Source: Pseudomonadota bacterium (GTDB lineage: Bacteria > Pseudomonadota > Gammaproteobacteria > Pseudomonadales > Moraxellaceae). Taken from it: DNA of 34,567 bases. Where the stretch lies: assembly GCA_021804485.1 (NCBI GenBank), contig JAJZHM010000010.1, positions 1 through 34,567 on the forward strand. Reading direction: 5' to 3'. Below are positions 27,149 through 34,567 of this stretch, one piece after another (the first letter of the stretch is position 1; each line of letters begins with the position of its first letter). Position numbers and translations under genes: made by a program. The notes below the pieces were generated by a model. That model was not told where the DNA came from. It was given only the letters and a program-made list of their open reading frames with translations, and did no database searches.

Positions 27149-27178
27149 CTGAATCATGTAAGCTAACTCATGATTCAG
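27149..27178 (-). promoter_or_regulatory. Perfect 10-bp inverted repeat over the HD-GYP promoter and leader
   Basis: CTGAATCATG (27149-27158) and CATGATTCAG (27169-27178) are perfect inverted copies around a 10-base centre, beginning eight bases upstream of the HD-GYP ATG. On the minus strand one arm overlaps a -10-like TATACT (27182-27177). The other arm ends in the AG of the AGG ribosome-binding site. It could be a repressor operator or an RNA hairpin that hides the ribosome-binding site. No U tract follows, so it is not a standard terminator for iscX. Confidence 0.6.
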
Positions 27179-27225
27179 TATAGGCAATAATCAAACCAAC
27201 CCCAGCTTAGGCGACCAATGGTCAT

Positions 27226-27426
27226 CTACGACGGATCGTACTCATCCATCCAGCACATCTGTATGGCCTCCAGAATGCGCTCTCCGCAGTGTTCCGGCTG
27301 ATCAGTGAACTCCGGCAGATCCATCACCCACTGCATCAGATCGGTAAACCGGACTTGGGCAGGATTCTGATCAGGGAAAACATCGAGCAGTGCGAGGGCA
27401 ATTTCCCTGCTATCGGTCCATTTCAT
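27226..27426 (-). CDS. iscX: Fe-S assembly protein IscX
   Basis: The 66-residue acidic protein binds IscS and iron and tunes cluster assembly. KWTDSREIALALLDVFPDQNP, VRFTDLMQWV and ERILEAIQMCWMDEYD match the family throughout, including the full length. Its ATG overlaps the fdx stop as TAATG. It is the last gene of the isc operon. Confidence 0.96.
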   Translation of the reverse strand: MKWTDSREIALALLDVFPDQNPAQVRFTDLMQWVMDLPEFTDQPEHCGERILEAIQMCWMDEYDPS

Positions 27427-27764
27427 TAATTGGCTTCCTTAGCGTGATTGATACTGTATCGAGGAATTTCCACAACCAGATCCTGATTGGAAACCCTTGC
27501 CTGACAGGAAAGACGCGACTCTACTTCCAGTCCCCATGCCTGATCGAGCAAATCTGCTTCAAGATCATCCATATCGCTCAGGCTATCAAAACCTTCACGC
27601 ACAACCACATGACAGGTTGTGCAGGCACAGGCGCAACCGCAGGCATGTTCAATGTCCACCCCTTGACGCAGGGCAGCCTCACATACCGACTCTCCAGATT
27701 CAGCCAAAATCAACGCCCCTTCAGGGCAGATTTCAGGATGCGGAAGAAAAACTATTTGCGGCAT
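27426..27764 (-). CDS. fdx: Isc-type 2Fe-2S ferredoxin
   Basis: The 112-residue adrenodoxin-type ferredoxin supplies electrons for cluster assembly on IscU. Cluster ligands are Cys42, Cys48, Cys51 and Cys87, the same numbers as in E. coli Fdx. The loop reads ACGCACACTTCH, so Cys44 and Cys46 are extra, non-ligand cysteines; E. coli has only the second. GLEVESRLSCQARV and VVEIPRYSINHAKE are standard. The ATG at 27764 has GGGAG seven bases before it; an upstream in-frame start at 27803 is not conserved. Confidence 0.96.
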   Translation of the reverse strand: MPQIVFLPHPEICPEGALILAESGESVCEAALRQGVDIEHACGCACACTTCHVVVREGFDSLSDMDDLEADLLDQAWGLEVESRLSCQARVSNQDLVVEIPRYSINHAKEAN

Positions 27765-27806
27765 GGACTCGCTCCCTCTAAAAAAGCTTACATCAAAGGC
27801 CAAGGA

Positions 27807-29657
27807 CTAATCGAGACTGTCAACAGTCCGTCCAGCCAGTGCCTTACGAATTTCATGATTCATGCGCCGTGCAGCAAAATCCTGACTATGCGCCTCAAGA
27901 ATTTCCATGGCACGTCGTATGCGATCCGGATCTCGCTCATCTTCAAGAACTTGTTTCAGATAGCGGCGATCCTGCTCAAGCTGGGCCTGTTCATCAAGCG
28001 TCAGCAAGGAGGCATCTGCCGAGATCGCCGTATCCAGTGCCAGCAAAAGACGCTCAGCTTCGAGTCTGATTTCTCGAATGCTTCGCTCACGTTTATCCTG
28101 CTCGGCAAGTTCCATCGCCTGCTGAAGCATACTGGTAATGGTCTGCTCACTTAATCCGTGGCTGGGCTTGACCTGGACGTCCTGATGCACACCCGAATCA
28201 GGCTCAAGTGCTGAAACCGACAGGAGTCCATCGGCATCGACCTGAAAGGTCACCCGAATCTTGAGTGCACCAGCCACACGGGGCGGTAATCCTCGCAACT
28301 CAAACCGGGCCAGGGAGCGACAGTCATCAACCCGTTCGCGTTCACCCTGGACAACGTGCAACGACATGGCTGTCTGGCCATCCCTGAAGGTGGTAAATTC
28401 TTGTGAAACTGCAGCAGGAATGGGTGAATTGCGCGGCAACAGCCGCTCCACAAGCCCCCCCATGGTCTCAAGCCCCAGGGAAAGCGGCAAGACATCCAGT
28501 AGAAGCATCTCGACTTCAGGCTTGTTGCCAACCAGAGCATCTGCCTGGATAGCGGCTCCGAGTGCCACCACTTCATCCGGATCCAGATGTGCCAGAGGAG
28601 GCTTGCCAAAAAGCTCTTTCAAAGCGCTACGAATACGGGGGATACGGGTGGAACCCCCGACAAGGACAACCTCAAGAATCTGCGACATTTCGACGCCGGC
28701 ATCACGCACAGCTCGGCGAAGACAACGCAGACTGCGCTCAACCCAAGGCTCAATCAGACGTTCCAGTCCGTTTCGGTCAAGCTCGGATTTCCAGTCTTGC
28801 CAGCAAACTTCCACTTTTGATTCGACACTCAGACGATGCTTGATGTCTCGAGCCAACTGGCGAAGTTCAAAGACCGCATGGGGCTCTTTTTCGTCCCAGC
28901 CCGACTGCACCCGAATCCAATCCATGAGCATATGATCGAGGTCATCACCACCGAGTTGGGTATCTCCTGCCGTTGCCAGAACCTGAAACACACCCTGATG
29001 CAGGCGCAACACCGACACATCCAGCGTCCCACCACCAAGGTCAAAAACCACGTGCAATCCTTCGGCCCCATGATCAAGACCATAAGCAACGGCTGCCGCA
29101 GTCGGCTCACTTAACAGTCGCAATACATGCAGGCCAGCCAGCCGGGCGGCATCCCGGGTAGCCTGACGCTGAGCGTCGTCAAAGTACGCCGGAACGGTAA
29201 TGACGGCACCGGCAATATCCGCCCCCAAAATTGAGTCAGCCCGTGCCCGCAGGGCAGAGAGTATCAAAGCCGAAATTTCAACCGGTGTTTTCCAGCCATG
29301 AGGAGTCGCCAGAGCAACACTGCCTTCAACAGCACGAATCTCCTGCTGCCAGCGCCCCTGTTCGTGCACATCGCTAAGACTACGCCCCATCAAGCGCTTA
29401 ACCGAAGCAACCACACTCAGAGGGTGATCGACCCCGGCACGCATGGCCTCATCCCCGACCACAACCTTTCCTTGATCGGAAAAATAGACAACCGACGGAA
29501 CCAGCGTTCTCTCTTCTTGGGAAGCCAAGGCAACCGGGCGCCCCTGTCGCACTGTGGCCACTAGGGAATGAGTTGTACCAAGATCGATGCCAATTGCTTT
29601 TTGCCCAGAAGCTGTCCGCTTAGGTTCGCCAGGTTCTGAGATCTGAAGCAAATGCAT
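27807..29657 (-). CDS. hscA: Fe-S cluster assembly chaperone HscA (Hsp70)
   Basis: The 616-residue Hsp70 uses ATP to release clusters from IscU. The nucleotide-binding domain shows [14 protein letters not shown] (21-34), [14 protein letters not shown] and [13 protein letters not shown]. The substrate-binding domain and helical lid follow. Length equals that of E. coli HscA (616). GAGGAG precedes the ATG. It follows hscB by three bases and precedes fdx by 42 bases. Confidence 0.97.
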   Translation of the reverse strand: MHLLQISEPGEPKRTASGQKAIGIDLGTTHSLVATVRQGRPVALASQEERTLVPSVVYFSDQGKVVVGDEAMRAGVDHPLSVVASVKRLMGRSLSDVHEQGRWQQEIRAVEGSVALATPHGWKTPVEISALILSALRARADSILGADIAGAVITVPAYFDDAQRQATRDAARLAGLHVLRLLSEPTAAAVAYGLDHGAEGLHVVFDLGGGTLDVSVLRLHQGVFQVLATAGDTQLGGDDLDHMLMDWIRVQSGWDEKEPHAVFELRQLARDIKHRLSVESKVEVCWQDWKSELDRNGLERLIEPWVERSLRCLRRAVRDAGVEMSQILEVVLVGGSTRIPRIRSALKELFGKPPLAHLDPDEVVALGAAIQADALVGNKPEVEMLLLDVLPLSLGLETMGGLVERLLPRNSPIPAAVSQEFTTFRDGQTAMSLHVVQGERERVDDCRSLARFELRGLPPRVAGALKIRVTFQVDADGLLSVSALEPDSGVHQDVQVKPSHGLSEQTITSMLQQAMELAEQDKRERSIREIRLEAERLLLALDTAISADASLLTLDEQAQLEQDRRYLKQVLEDERDPDRIRRAMEILEAHSQDFAARRMNHEIRKALAGRTVDSLD

Positions 29658-29660
29658 GAA

Positions 29661-30167
29661 CTACTCCTCAAATTCCAGGATATCAATCCTGTGATTGGCC
29701 TCATCACGAAGGCGTTGAAAAAACTGCATGGAGGTAAAATGATGCCGCGCCAGCTCCAAGCGGTCAGCCTCCAGGGATGCCTGAAAAGCATTGGCCTCTG
29801 TGCGCAGACGTTCAGAGAACAACCGTTGCAACTCATTAAGCTTGAAGAGATGATCGGCCTGTTCAAGTTGTTCACGCCAATCAATCTGCTCCATCAGAAA
29901 TGCCGGTGACAAAACGACACGTTGCTGCAAATCCACACCGTGCAGACGCAAAAGATGCTCGGCACGCAACAAAGGCGACGTCAGAGTCTTCCAAGCCATA
30001 TTGACTTCAGCCGCCATTGTGGCCATACGCAGTTGCTCTTCTGGCGCAGCCTGAACATGACGATCAGGATGATACTGGCGTTGAAGACGCTCATAAACCT
30101 GCTGCAAGACTTCCTGATCGACTTCAAAGCATTCCGGCACATGAAAAAGATGAAAATAGTTCAGCAT
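29661..30167 (-). CDS. hscB: Co-chaperone HscB (J-type)
   Basis: The 168-residue protein delivers IscU to HscA and stimulates its ATPase. The N-terminal J domain carries the invariant HPD at residues 33-35 (RQYHPDRH). The C-terminal three-helix domain binds IscU. It starts 13 bases after iscA ends, with AGG five bases before the ATG. Confidence 0.95.
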   Translation of the reverse strand: MLNYFHLFHVPECFEVDQEVLQQVYERLQRQYHPDRHVQAAPEEQLRMATMAAEVNMAWKTLTSPLLRAEHLLRLHGVDLQQRVVLSPAFLMEQIDWREQLEQADHLFKLNELQRLFSERLRTEANAFQASLEADRLELARHHFTSMQFFQRLRDEANHRIDILEFEE

Positions 30168-30180
30168 GGGGACCTGTCAG

Positions 30181-30504
30181 TCAGACCGTAAAACTTTCAC
30201 CACAACCACACTCTCCAGTCTTGTTCGGGTTATTGAACTTAAATCCCGAATTCAGACCCTCCTGCACAAAATCAAGTTCCGTACCATCCAGATAAACCAT
30301 GCTTTTGCGATCCACAATGACTTTGACGCCCTGAGAATCAAAAACCTGATCCCCTTCGTCTAGAGTATCTGCAAACTCAAGCACATAGGCCAGCCCTGAA
30401 CAGCCGCTGGTCTTGACACCAAGCCGGATTCCCTCACCCTTTCCCCGTTCCTGCAGCGATTGGGCAATATGCCTTGCAGCCGAAGAAGTCAACGACACAC
30501 CCAT
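30181..30504 (-). CDS. iscA: A-type Fe-S carrier IscA
   Basis: The 107-residue A-type carrier passes clusters to target enzymes. The three conserved cysteines are Cys35 (SGCSGLAY), Cys99 and Cys101 (ECGCGESF). Length is the same as E. coli IscA (107). It lies 15 bases after iscU. Confidence 0.96.
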   Translation of the reverse strand: MGVSLTSSAARHIAQSLQERGKGEGIRLGVKTSGCSGLAYVLEFADTLDEGDQVFDSQGVKVIVDRKSMVYLDGTELDFVQEGLNSGFKFNNPNKTGECGCGESFTV

Positions 30505-30519
30505 GGTAGCACCTCAGGA

Positions 30520-30909
30520 TTATGCAGTAGCCTGCTGTTTCTGTCTGTAATCGGCAACCGCTGCCTTAATGGCATCTTCGGCCAGAACAGAACAGTGAAT
30601 CTTTACCGGAGGCAAAGCCAGTTCCTCAGCAATCTGGGTATTGCGAATCGTCAATGCTTCATCAAGCGTTTTGCCCTTGACCCACTCGGTCACCAGTGAG
30701 CTGGACGCAATGGCAGATCCACAACCATAGGTCTTAAAGCGCGCATCTTCAATCACGCCTTCATCATTGACCTTGATCTGCAGTCGCATCACATCCCCAC
30801 AGGCGGGAGCACCTACCATACCGGTTCCAACCTGGGCGTCCTCATTGGAAAGACTGCCCACATTGCGCGGATTCTCATAATGATCCAGAACTTTTTCACT
30901 GTATGCCAT
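30520..30909 (-). CDS. iscU: Fe-S scaffold protein IscU
   Basis: The 129-residue scaffold carries the cluster-binding Cys37, Asp39, Cys63 and Cys106, and the LPPVK motif (99-103) recognised by HscA. MAYSEKVLDHYENPRNVGS is the family start; AGGAGAATATC precedes this ATG, so the in-frame extension to 30945 is rejected. Confidence 0.97.
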   Translation of the reverse strand: MAYSEKVLDHYENPRNVGSLSNEDAQVGTGMVGAPACGDVMRLQIKVNDEGVIEDARFKTYGCGSAIASSSLVTEWVKGKTLDEALTIRNTQIAEELALPPVKIHCSVLAEDAIKAAVADYRQKQQATA

Positions 30910-30925
30910 GATATTCTCCTGCCGA

Positions 30926-32146
30926 TCAATGTGCCACCCAGGCAACGGTTTTAAGATCTATTCCTGCCTTAAACATATCCCAGAGCGGCGAAAGCTCACG
31001 CAATCGCACGACCGCTTGGTGAACTTTGGCCAGGACCGCATCAACATCGGCCTCCGTGGTAAAACGCCCCAGACTAAAGCGCAACGAACTGTGGGCTAAT
31101 TCATCCGGAAGACCGATGGCACGCAAGACATAGGAAGGCTCAAGACTTGCCGAGGTACAGGCAGAACCGGATGACAGGGCTATATCCTTTAATGCCATGA
31201 TCAGGGATTCTCCTTCCACAAAATTGAAGCTTGCGTTCACAAGACCGGCCACACGCTGTACCGGATCGCCGTTCAGAAAAACCTGTTCGAGAGACTGAAG
31301 ACCCGACCACAAACGTTCCCGCAACCCGGCCAGACGCTGTTGTTCAACGTCCATCTCCATGCCTGCAATCCGGAATGCCTCCCCCATACCAACAATCTGG
31401 TGCGTCGGCAACGTGCCAGAACGCATACCTCGCTCATGCCCACCCCCATGGATCTGAGCCTCAATACGAACGCGTGGCTTGCGCCGCACATAAAGAGCTC
31501 CAACACCTTTCGGGCCATAGGTCTTGTGGGCACAAAAACTCATGAGATCGACCGGTAGCTGATCGAGATTGATACGCACCTTGCCGGTTGCCTGAGCTGC
31601 ATCAACATGCAGCATAATGCCTCGTTCACGGGTCAGGGTACCTATGGCAGCAACATCAGTAATCGTACCGATCTCGTTATTGACCATCATCAGTGAAACA
31701 AGAATCGTGTCGGTACGTAAAGCTTCTCGCACAGCTTCAGGATGAATCAGTCCCGTCTGTTTTTCGGGCTCAAGGTAGGTTACCTCAAATCCTTCGCGCT
31801 CCAACTGCCGACAAGTATCAAGAACAGCCTTGTGCTCAATCATGGAAGTAACAATATGCTTGCCCTTATTCTTGTAAAAATGGGCTACCCCCTTGATGGC
31901 AAGGTTATCGGATTCTGTGGCACCTGAAGTCCAGACAATCTCACGAGGATCAGCGCCAACCAGAGACGCAACCTGTTCACGAGCCTCTTCAACCGCTTCC
32001 TCAGCCTGCCAGCCATAGACATGGGAACGTGAAGCCGGATTGCCAAAGACTCCATCCATGGTCAGATAGCGCATCATTTTTTCGGCAACCCGCGCATCAA
32101 CCGGAGTCGTGGCAGCATAATCAAGATAAATCGGCAACTTAGACAT
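30926..32146 (-). CDS. iscS: Cysteine desulfurase IscS
   Basis: The 406-residue PLP enzyme takes sulfur from cysteine for Fe-S clusters and thiolated t[19 protein letters not shown] is the usual start. Lys208 ([10 protein letters not shown]) binds PLP, and Cys330 ([14 protein letters not shown]) carries the persulfide. The ATG at 32146 has GGAG just upstream; a TTG at 32164 would add six unconserved residues. It follows iscR by 19 bases. Confidence 0.97.
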   Translation of the reverse strand: MSKLPIYLDYAATTPVDARVAEKMMRYLTMDGVFGNPASRSHVYGWQAEEAVEEAREQVASLVGADPREIVWTSGATESDNLAIKGVAHFYKNKGKHIVTSMIEHKAVLDTCRQLEREGFEVTYLEPEKQTGLIHPEAVREALRTDTILVSLMMVNNEIGTITDVAAIGTLTRERGIMLHVDAAQATGKVRINLDQLPVDLMSFCAHKTYGPKGVGALYVRRKPRVRIEAQIHGGGHERGMRSGTLPTHQIVGMGEAFRIAGMEMDVEQQRLAGLRERLWSGLQSLEQVFLNGDPVQRVAGLVNASFNFVEGESLIMALKDIALSSGSACTSASLEPSYVLRAIGLPDELAHSSLRFSLGRFTTEADVDAVLAKVHQAVVRLRELSPLWDMFKAGIDLKTVAWVAH

Positions 32147-32165
32147 AAAATTCTCCAAATCCAAA

Positions 32166-32660
32166 TCAGGCCTGCACCAGCTTCAAGCGGGAACCTGTAC
32201 CTGGCAAGTCAAGAACAGAACCGGTCGCCTGAGACTGACGTGCAGCAACTGCCCTGATCTCATGATTTTCCATAAGCTTTTGCAGGCTGATCGACGCCAA
32301 AAAACCATGAATCTGCTCACTGAGATCCATCCAGAGTTCATGCGTCAGACAGGTTTGACCATCCTGACAGTCGCCCTGCCCTGCACACCGGGTGGCATCG
32401 ACCGATTCATCAACCGCATCAATAATCTGGACGATAAATATTTGCGCACCCGGACGACTAAGCAGATAACCGCCTCCCGGACCACGCACGCTCTGCACCA
32501 GATCAGCACGCCGCAAGCGCGCAAACAACTGCTCCAGGTACGATACGGAAATACTTTGACGCTGGGAGATATCCCCAAGGCTGACCGGCCCCTGTTGACT
32601 GTAGAGCGCCAGATCAAGCATCGCTGTTACCGCATAACGACCTTTGGTTGTCAGACGCAT
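32166..32660 (-). CDS. iscR: Fe-S cluster-sensing regulator IscR
   Basis: The 164-residue Rrf2-family regulator has an N-terminal winged helix ([19 protein letters not shown], then [24 protein letters not shown]). The 2Fe-2S ligands are Cys92, Cys98, Cys104 and His107, at the same positions as in E. coli. In E. coli the holo form represses its own operon. A strong match to the holo-form (type 1) site lies over its promoter here. GAGGAG precedes the ATG. Confidence 0.97.
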   Translation of the reverse strand: MRLTTKGRYAVTAMLDLALYSQQGPVSLGDISQRQSISVSYLEQLFARLRRADLVQSVRGPGGGYLLSRPGAQIFIVQIIDAVDESVDATRCAGQGDCQDGQTCLTHELWMDLSEQIHGFLASISLQKLMENHEIRAVAARQSQATGSVLDLPGTGSRLKLVQA

Positions 32661-32693
32661 GTCGATTATCTCCTCGCCACAGACATGGTCACG

Positions 32694-32721
32694 ATTCTAC
32701 ATATCCGAGTAAATTAGTCAA
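32694..32721 (-). promoter_or_regulatory. isc operon promoter
   Basis: On the minus strand TTGACT (32721-32716) and TAGAAT (32699-32694) are separated by 16 bases, each matching consensus at five of six positions. Transcription would start near 32687, about 27 bases before the iscR ATG. Confidence 0.75.
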
Positions 32722-32725
32722 GTTT
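32701..32725 (-). promoter_or_regulatory. Type-1 IscR binding site
   Basis: Read on the minus strand, these 25 bases match the E. coli type-1 IscR consensus as I recall it (ATASYYGACTRWWWYAGTC then RRSTAT) at 22 of 25 positions. Mismatches fall at positions 2, 17 and 22. The site covers the -35 box of the isc promoter, where bound holo-IscR would block RNA polymerase. It also overlaps the cysE stop codon (32714-32716). Confidence 0.75.
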
Positions 32726-33502
32726 ATTAACCGGGTCATCCTGATGAACAACCTGAAAATCCTCCTCCTTGAGTCTCGGCACACAGACCTCGGAAAAATC
32801 AGGCGACATGCGGTGTAGTGCTGCACAGATTGATTTCAGGCGATCATCCGTTGCCTGCATGTGATCCAGCAACGAACGAATAGCGACCAGAACCGGATCA
32901 GGCAGTTGTTCCGAACCAGTACCATAAGCATCAAATCCGACCCGACGGGCAATATCCTGCTTGGCTGCTTCGTGGGGATCAAGACCTTTGGCGATAATTC
33001 GTGCAGGAATCCCCACAACTGTTGCCCCTGGAGGAACGGGCCGAGTGACCACAGAATTGGAGCCGACCCGGGCACCCGCTCCGACAATAATGGGTCCCAG
33101 AACCTTGGCACCAGCCCCAACAACAACCCCATCCTCAAGCGTAGGATGACGCTTGCCCTTGTTCCAAGATGTTCCACCCAGAGTGACACCATGATAAAGA
33201 GTAACATCGTCACCGATTTCTGCTGTTTCCCCGATGACTACCCCCATGCCATGATCAATAAAAAACCGTCGACCAATACGGGCCCCCGGATGAATCTCAA
33301 TACCGGTCATGAAACGCCCCAGAGTCGAAATCATCCGTGCCAAGGTACAGGCACCCATCAGCCAGAAGCGATGCGCCAACCGATGGAAAAAGAGCGCATG
33401 AATGCCTGGATACATCAGAATAACTTCAAAGGTATTTCGGGCAGCCGGGTCCCGATCAAAAACCGAACGAATATCCTCGCGCAAATCACTCCAATAACTC
33501 AT
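32714..33502 (-). CDS. cysE: Serine O-acetyltransferase
   Basis: The 262-residue enzyme acetylates serine to make the direct precursor of cysteine. An N-terminal helical part (1-60) precedes a left-handed beta-helix of hexapeptide repeats ([33 protein letters not shown]). His84 and neighbouring Gly/Met lie in the active-site turn, and [16 protein letters not shown] is the substrate loop. A non-hexapeptide C-terminal tail of about 70 residues follows. This is the isc-linked CysE found upstream of iscR in many proteobacteria. Its ATG overlaps the trmJ stop as TGATG. Confidence 0.95.
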   Translation of the reverse strand: MSYWSDLREDIRSVFDRDPAARNTFEVILMYPGIHALFFHRLAHRFWLMGACTLARMISTLGRFMTGIEIHPGARIGRRFFIDHGMGVVIGETAEIGDDVTLYHGVTLGGTSWNKGKRHPTLEDGVVVGAGAKVLGPIIVGAGARVGSNSVVTRPVPPGATVVGIPARIIAKGLDPHEAAKQDIARRVGFDAYGTGSEQLPDPVLVAIRSLLDHMQATDDRLKSICAALHRMSPDFSEVCVPRLKEEDFQVVHQDDPVNKLD

Positions 33503-34296
33503 CAGGATTCTCGCTGTCTTGAAGGTTGATGATCCGACCGCTGGTTGTTCATTTTAAGCACATCCTTGAAAAACCCCCGCAGCAGATTGTATTCCAGCCG
33601 ATCCAGACGAACACGCTGAAATAACCGCTGGATGCGCACAAGCATTGGACCTGGATGCTCAACATCAAGAAACCCAACCGCACGAAACGCCTGCTCCATA
33701 TGCTTATAAAACTGTTGCATCAGTTCCTGAGATACCGGGGGTTCATCCCATTCGACGTGCGTCAAGGGCATCTGCACCACTGCCGGCTGCGCCGGGCTCA
33801 GGGTCGCGAGCCAAGCCATCCGGATCTCATAACAGACCACTTGCATCGCAGCCGCCACATTCAGAACCGAATAATCCGGATTGGTCGGAATCTCAAGATG
33901 CACATGACAGAGTTGCAGTTCCTCATTGGTCAGACCACGATCTTCCCGCCCAAAAAGAATGGCAATATCCAGATCATGTGCGGCACACTCATGCATCATT
34001 TGCTCTGCAACCTGCCGGGCATCAAAACGCGGCCAGGGAATATGACGCAGTCGGGCACTGGTACCCACCACCCAGCCAACACCCTGCAGAGCCTCATTAA
34101 GATCATCCACGACCACAGCTGTATCAAGCAAATCGGCAGCACCAGAGGCCAGTGCAGTCGAATCGGCATGGGGGAAATGCTCGGGACGCACCAGAAAGAG
34201 ACGACTCAAACCCATCGTTTTCATGGCACGAGCAGCCGAACCAATATTACCCGGATGGGTCGTATGGATCATCACTATTCGGATACGATGCAACAT
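33502..34296 (-). CDS. trmJ: tRNA (cytidine/uridine-32-2'-O-)-methyltransferase TrmJ
   Basis: The 264-residue SPOUT enzyme methylates the ribose of nucleotide 32 in tRNA. The N-terminal [35 protein letters not shown] (115-127) and [10 protein letters not shown] (137-146) are the SAM-binding knot motifs. A C-terminal extension of about 100 residues follows, as in E. coli. The ATG at 34296 aligns with the E. coli start (MLQNIRIV); a TTG at 34329 would add 11 residues and is not preferred. It is transcribed with cysE. Confidence 0.94.
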   Translation of the reverse strand: MLHRIRIVMIHTTHPGNIGSAARAMKTMGLSRLFLVRPEHFPHADSTALASGAADLLDTAVVVDDLNEALQGVGWVVGTSARLRHIPWPRFDARQVAEQMMHECAAHDLDIAILFGREDRGLTNEELQLCHVHLEIPTNPDYSVLNVAAAMQVVCYEIRMAWLATLSPAQPAVVQMPLTHVEWDEPPVSQELMQQFYKHMEQAFRAVGFLDVEHPGPMLVRIQRLFQRVRLDRLEYNLLRGFFKDVLKMNNQRSDHQPSRQRES

Positions 34297-34513
34297 CGTC
34301 TCACGCAAAGCAGCTGAATCTGGACGCAAAGCTACATCTCTTATGAACGTAATGACAAAGATTCAGAAACCAACACTCGCCAAGCAATCAAATGCAGGAC
34401 ACTGAGCAAAAAACGCATATTGGCTGATTGTATCACGATGCAGCGGGATACTCATCTCGCAGTACAAACACCCAGCAATTCTCATTATGAAATATAGTGA
34501 TCGCAACAACTGC

Positions 34514-34542
34514 TGGACAAAGCCCTTCTACTGCGGTATAAC
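34514..34542 (+). promoter_or_regulatory. Outward promoter at the right edge
   Basis: TGGACA (34514-34519) and TATAAC (34537-34542) each match consensus at five of six positions and are 17 bases apart. They face out of the window, divergent from trmJ. In Pseudomonas-like genomes suhB is divergent from trmJ, so it may be the target; no part of that gene is visible here. Confidence 0.6.
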
Positions 34543-34567
34543 AGTCTGGGTTTTTCCTCAACGACCT

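Noticed and set aside
27149-27178. The perfect dyad read as the iscX terminator
   Set aside because: On the minus strand it is followed by GTGTCGTATG with no U tract, and it overlaps the next gene's ribosome-binding site.
28261-28935. A 224-codon plus-strand frame opposite hscA
   Set aside because: Ser/Arg/Thr-rich shadow of a full-length Hsp70 gene.
33655-34317. A 220-codon plus-strand frame opposite trmJ
   Set aside because: His/Gln/Arg-rich antisense frame with no ribosome-binding site; trmJ is intact on the other strand.
1-34567. Mobile elements, CRISPR arrays, tRNA or rRNA genes, toxin-antitoxin or defence genes
   Set aside because: Apart from small hairpins and two short in-gene tandem repeats there are no terminal repeats, transposase frames, repeat-spacer patterns or RNA cloverleaf signals that I can support.

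Overview
The window is a stretch of gammaproteobacterial chromosome, mostly housekeeping genes. The best evidence for the lineage is gene order. Reading leftward from the right end, trmJ-cysE-iscR-iscS-iscU-iscA-hscB-hscA-fdx-iscX, then ndk, then rlmN-pilF-rodZ-ispG-hisS-yfgM-bamB-der is the arrangement familiar from Pseudomonas-like gammaproteobacteria. Outer-membrane proteins (a trimeric-type porin, BamB, a NodT-type lipoprotein, the PilF pilotin) confirm a Gram-negative cell. I cannot name the genus. Nearly every gene lies on the minus strand. The exceptions are a cut hydrolase at the left edge and the xseA-M23 peptidase pair. I see no insertion sequence, prophage, tRNA, rRNA or CRISPR array.

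Layout. 1-643: 3' part of an alpha/beta hydrolase (+). 977-1902: a two-gene unit of a DUF442-type phosphatase/sulfurtransferase-like protein and an OsmC-family protein (-). 2037-3401: a general porin with its own terminator (-). 3745-9580: an RND efflux operon in the order pump, adaptor, outer-membrane factor (-). 9717-12381: leuA, a HolD-like gene and rimI, packed end to end (-). 12458-12682: a small single-pass membrane protein (-). 12733-15229: xseA and an M23 peptidase (+), whose last codons overlap the end of a DUF445 membrane protein gene on the other strand (15223-16467). 16601-25244: a compact eight-gene run rlmN to der (-), covering ribosome and rRNA maturation, pilus assembly, cell shape, isoprenoid synthesis, histidine charging and outer-membrane assembly. 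25364-25789: ndk with its own promoter. 26032-27141: a degenerate HD-GYP protein placed between iscX and ndk. 27226-32660: the complete isc operon. 32714-34296: cysE and trmJ. The last 250 bases hold no gene but do hold a good outward-facing promoter.

How the genes work together. The isc operon is a full Fe-S assembly line: IscR regulator, IscS sulfur donor, IscU scaffold, IscA carrier, HscB/HscA chaperones, ferredoxin and IscX. CysE sits directly upstream and makes the cysteine precursor that IscS consumes. IspG, RlmN and IscR itself are Fe-S proteins encoded in the same neighbourhood. A sequence matching the E. coli type-1 IscR site at 22 of 25 positions covers the iscR -35 box and runs into the cysE stop codon, which suggests the usual negative feedback.

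The window does not contain an obviously new multi-gene system. The points most worth a second look are: the HolD-like protein beside rimI, a plausible unannotated DNA polymerase III psi subunit; the HD-GYP protein that has lost its HD pair, with a perfect 10-bp dyad over its promoter and ribosome-binding site; the IscR site overlapping cysE; and the tail-to-tail overlap with a hairpin at 15200-15229.
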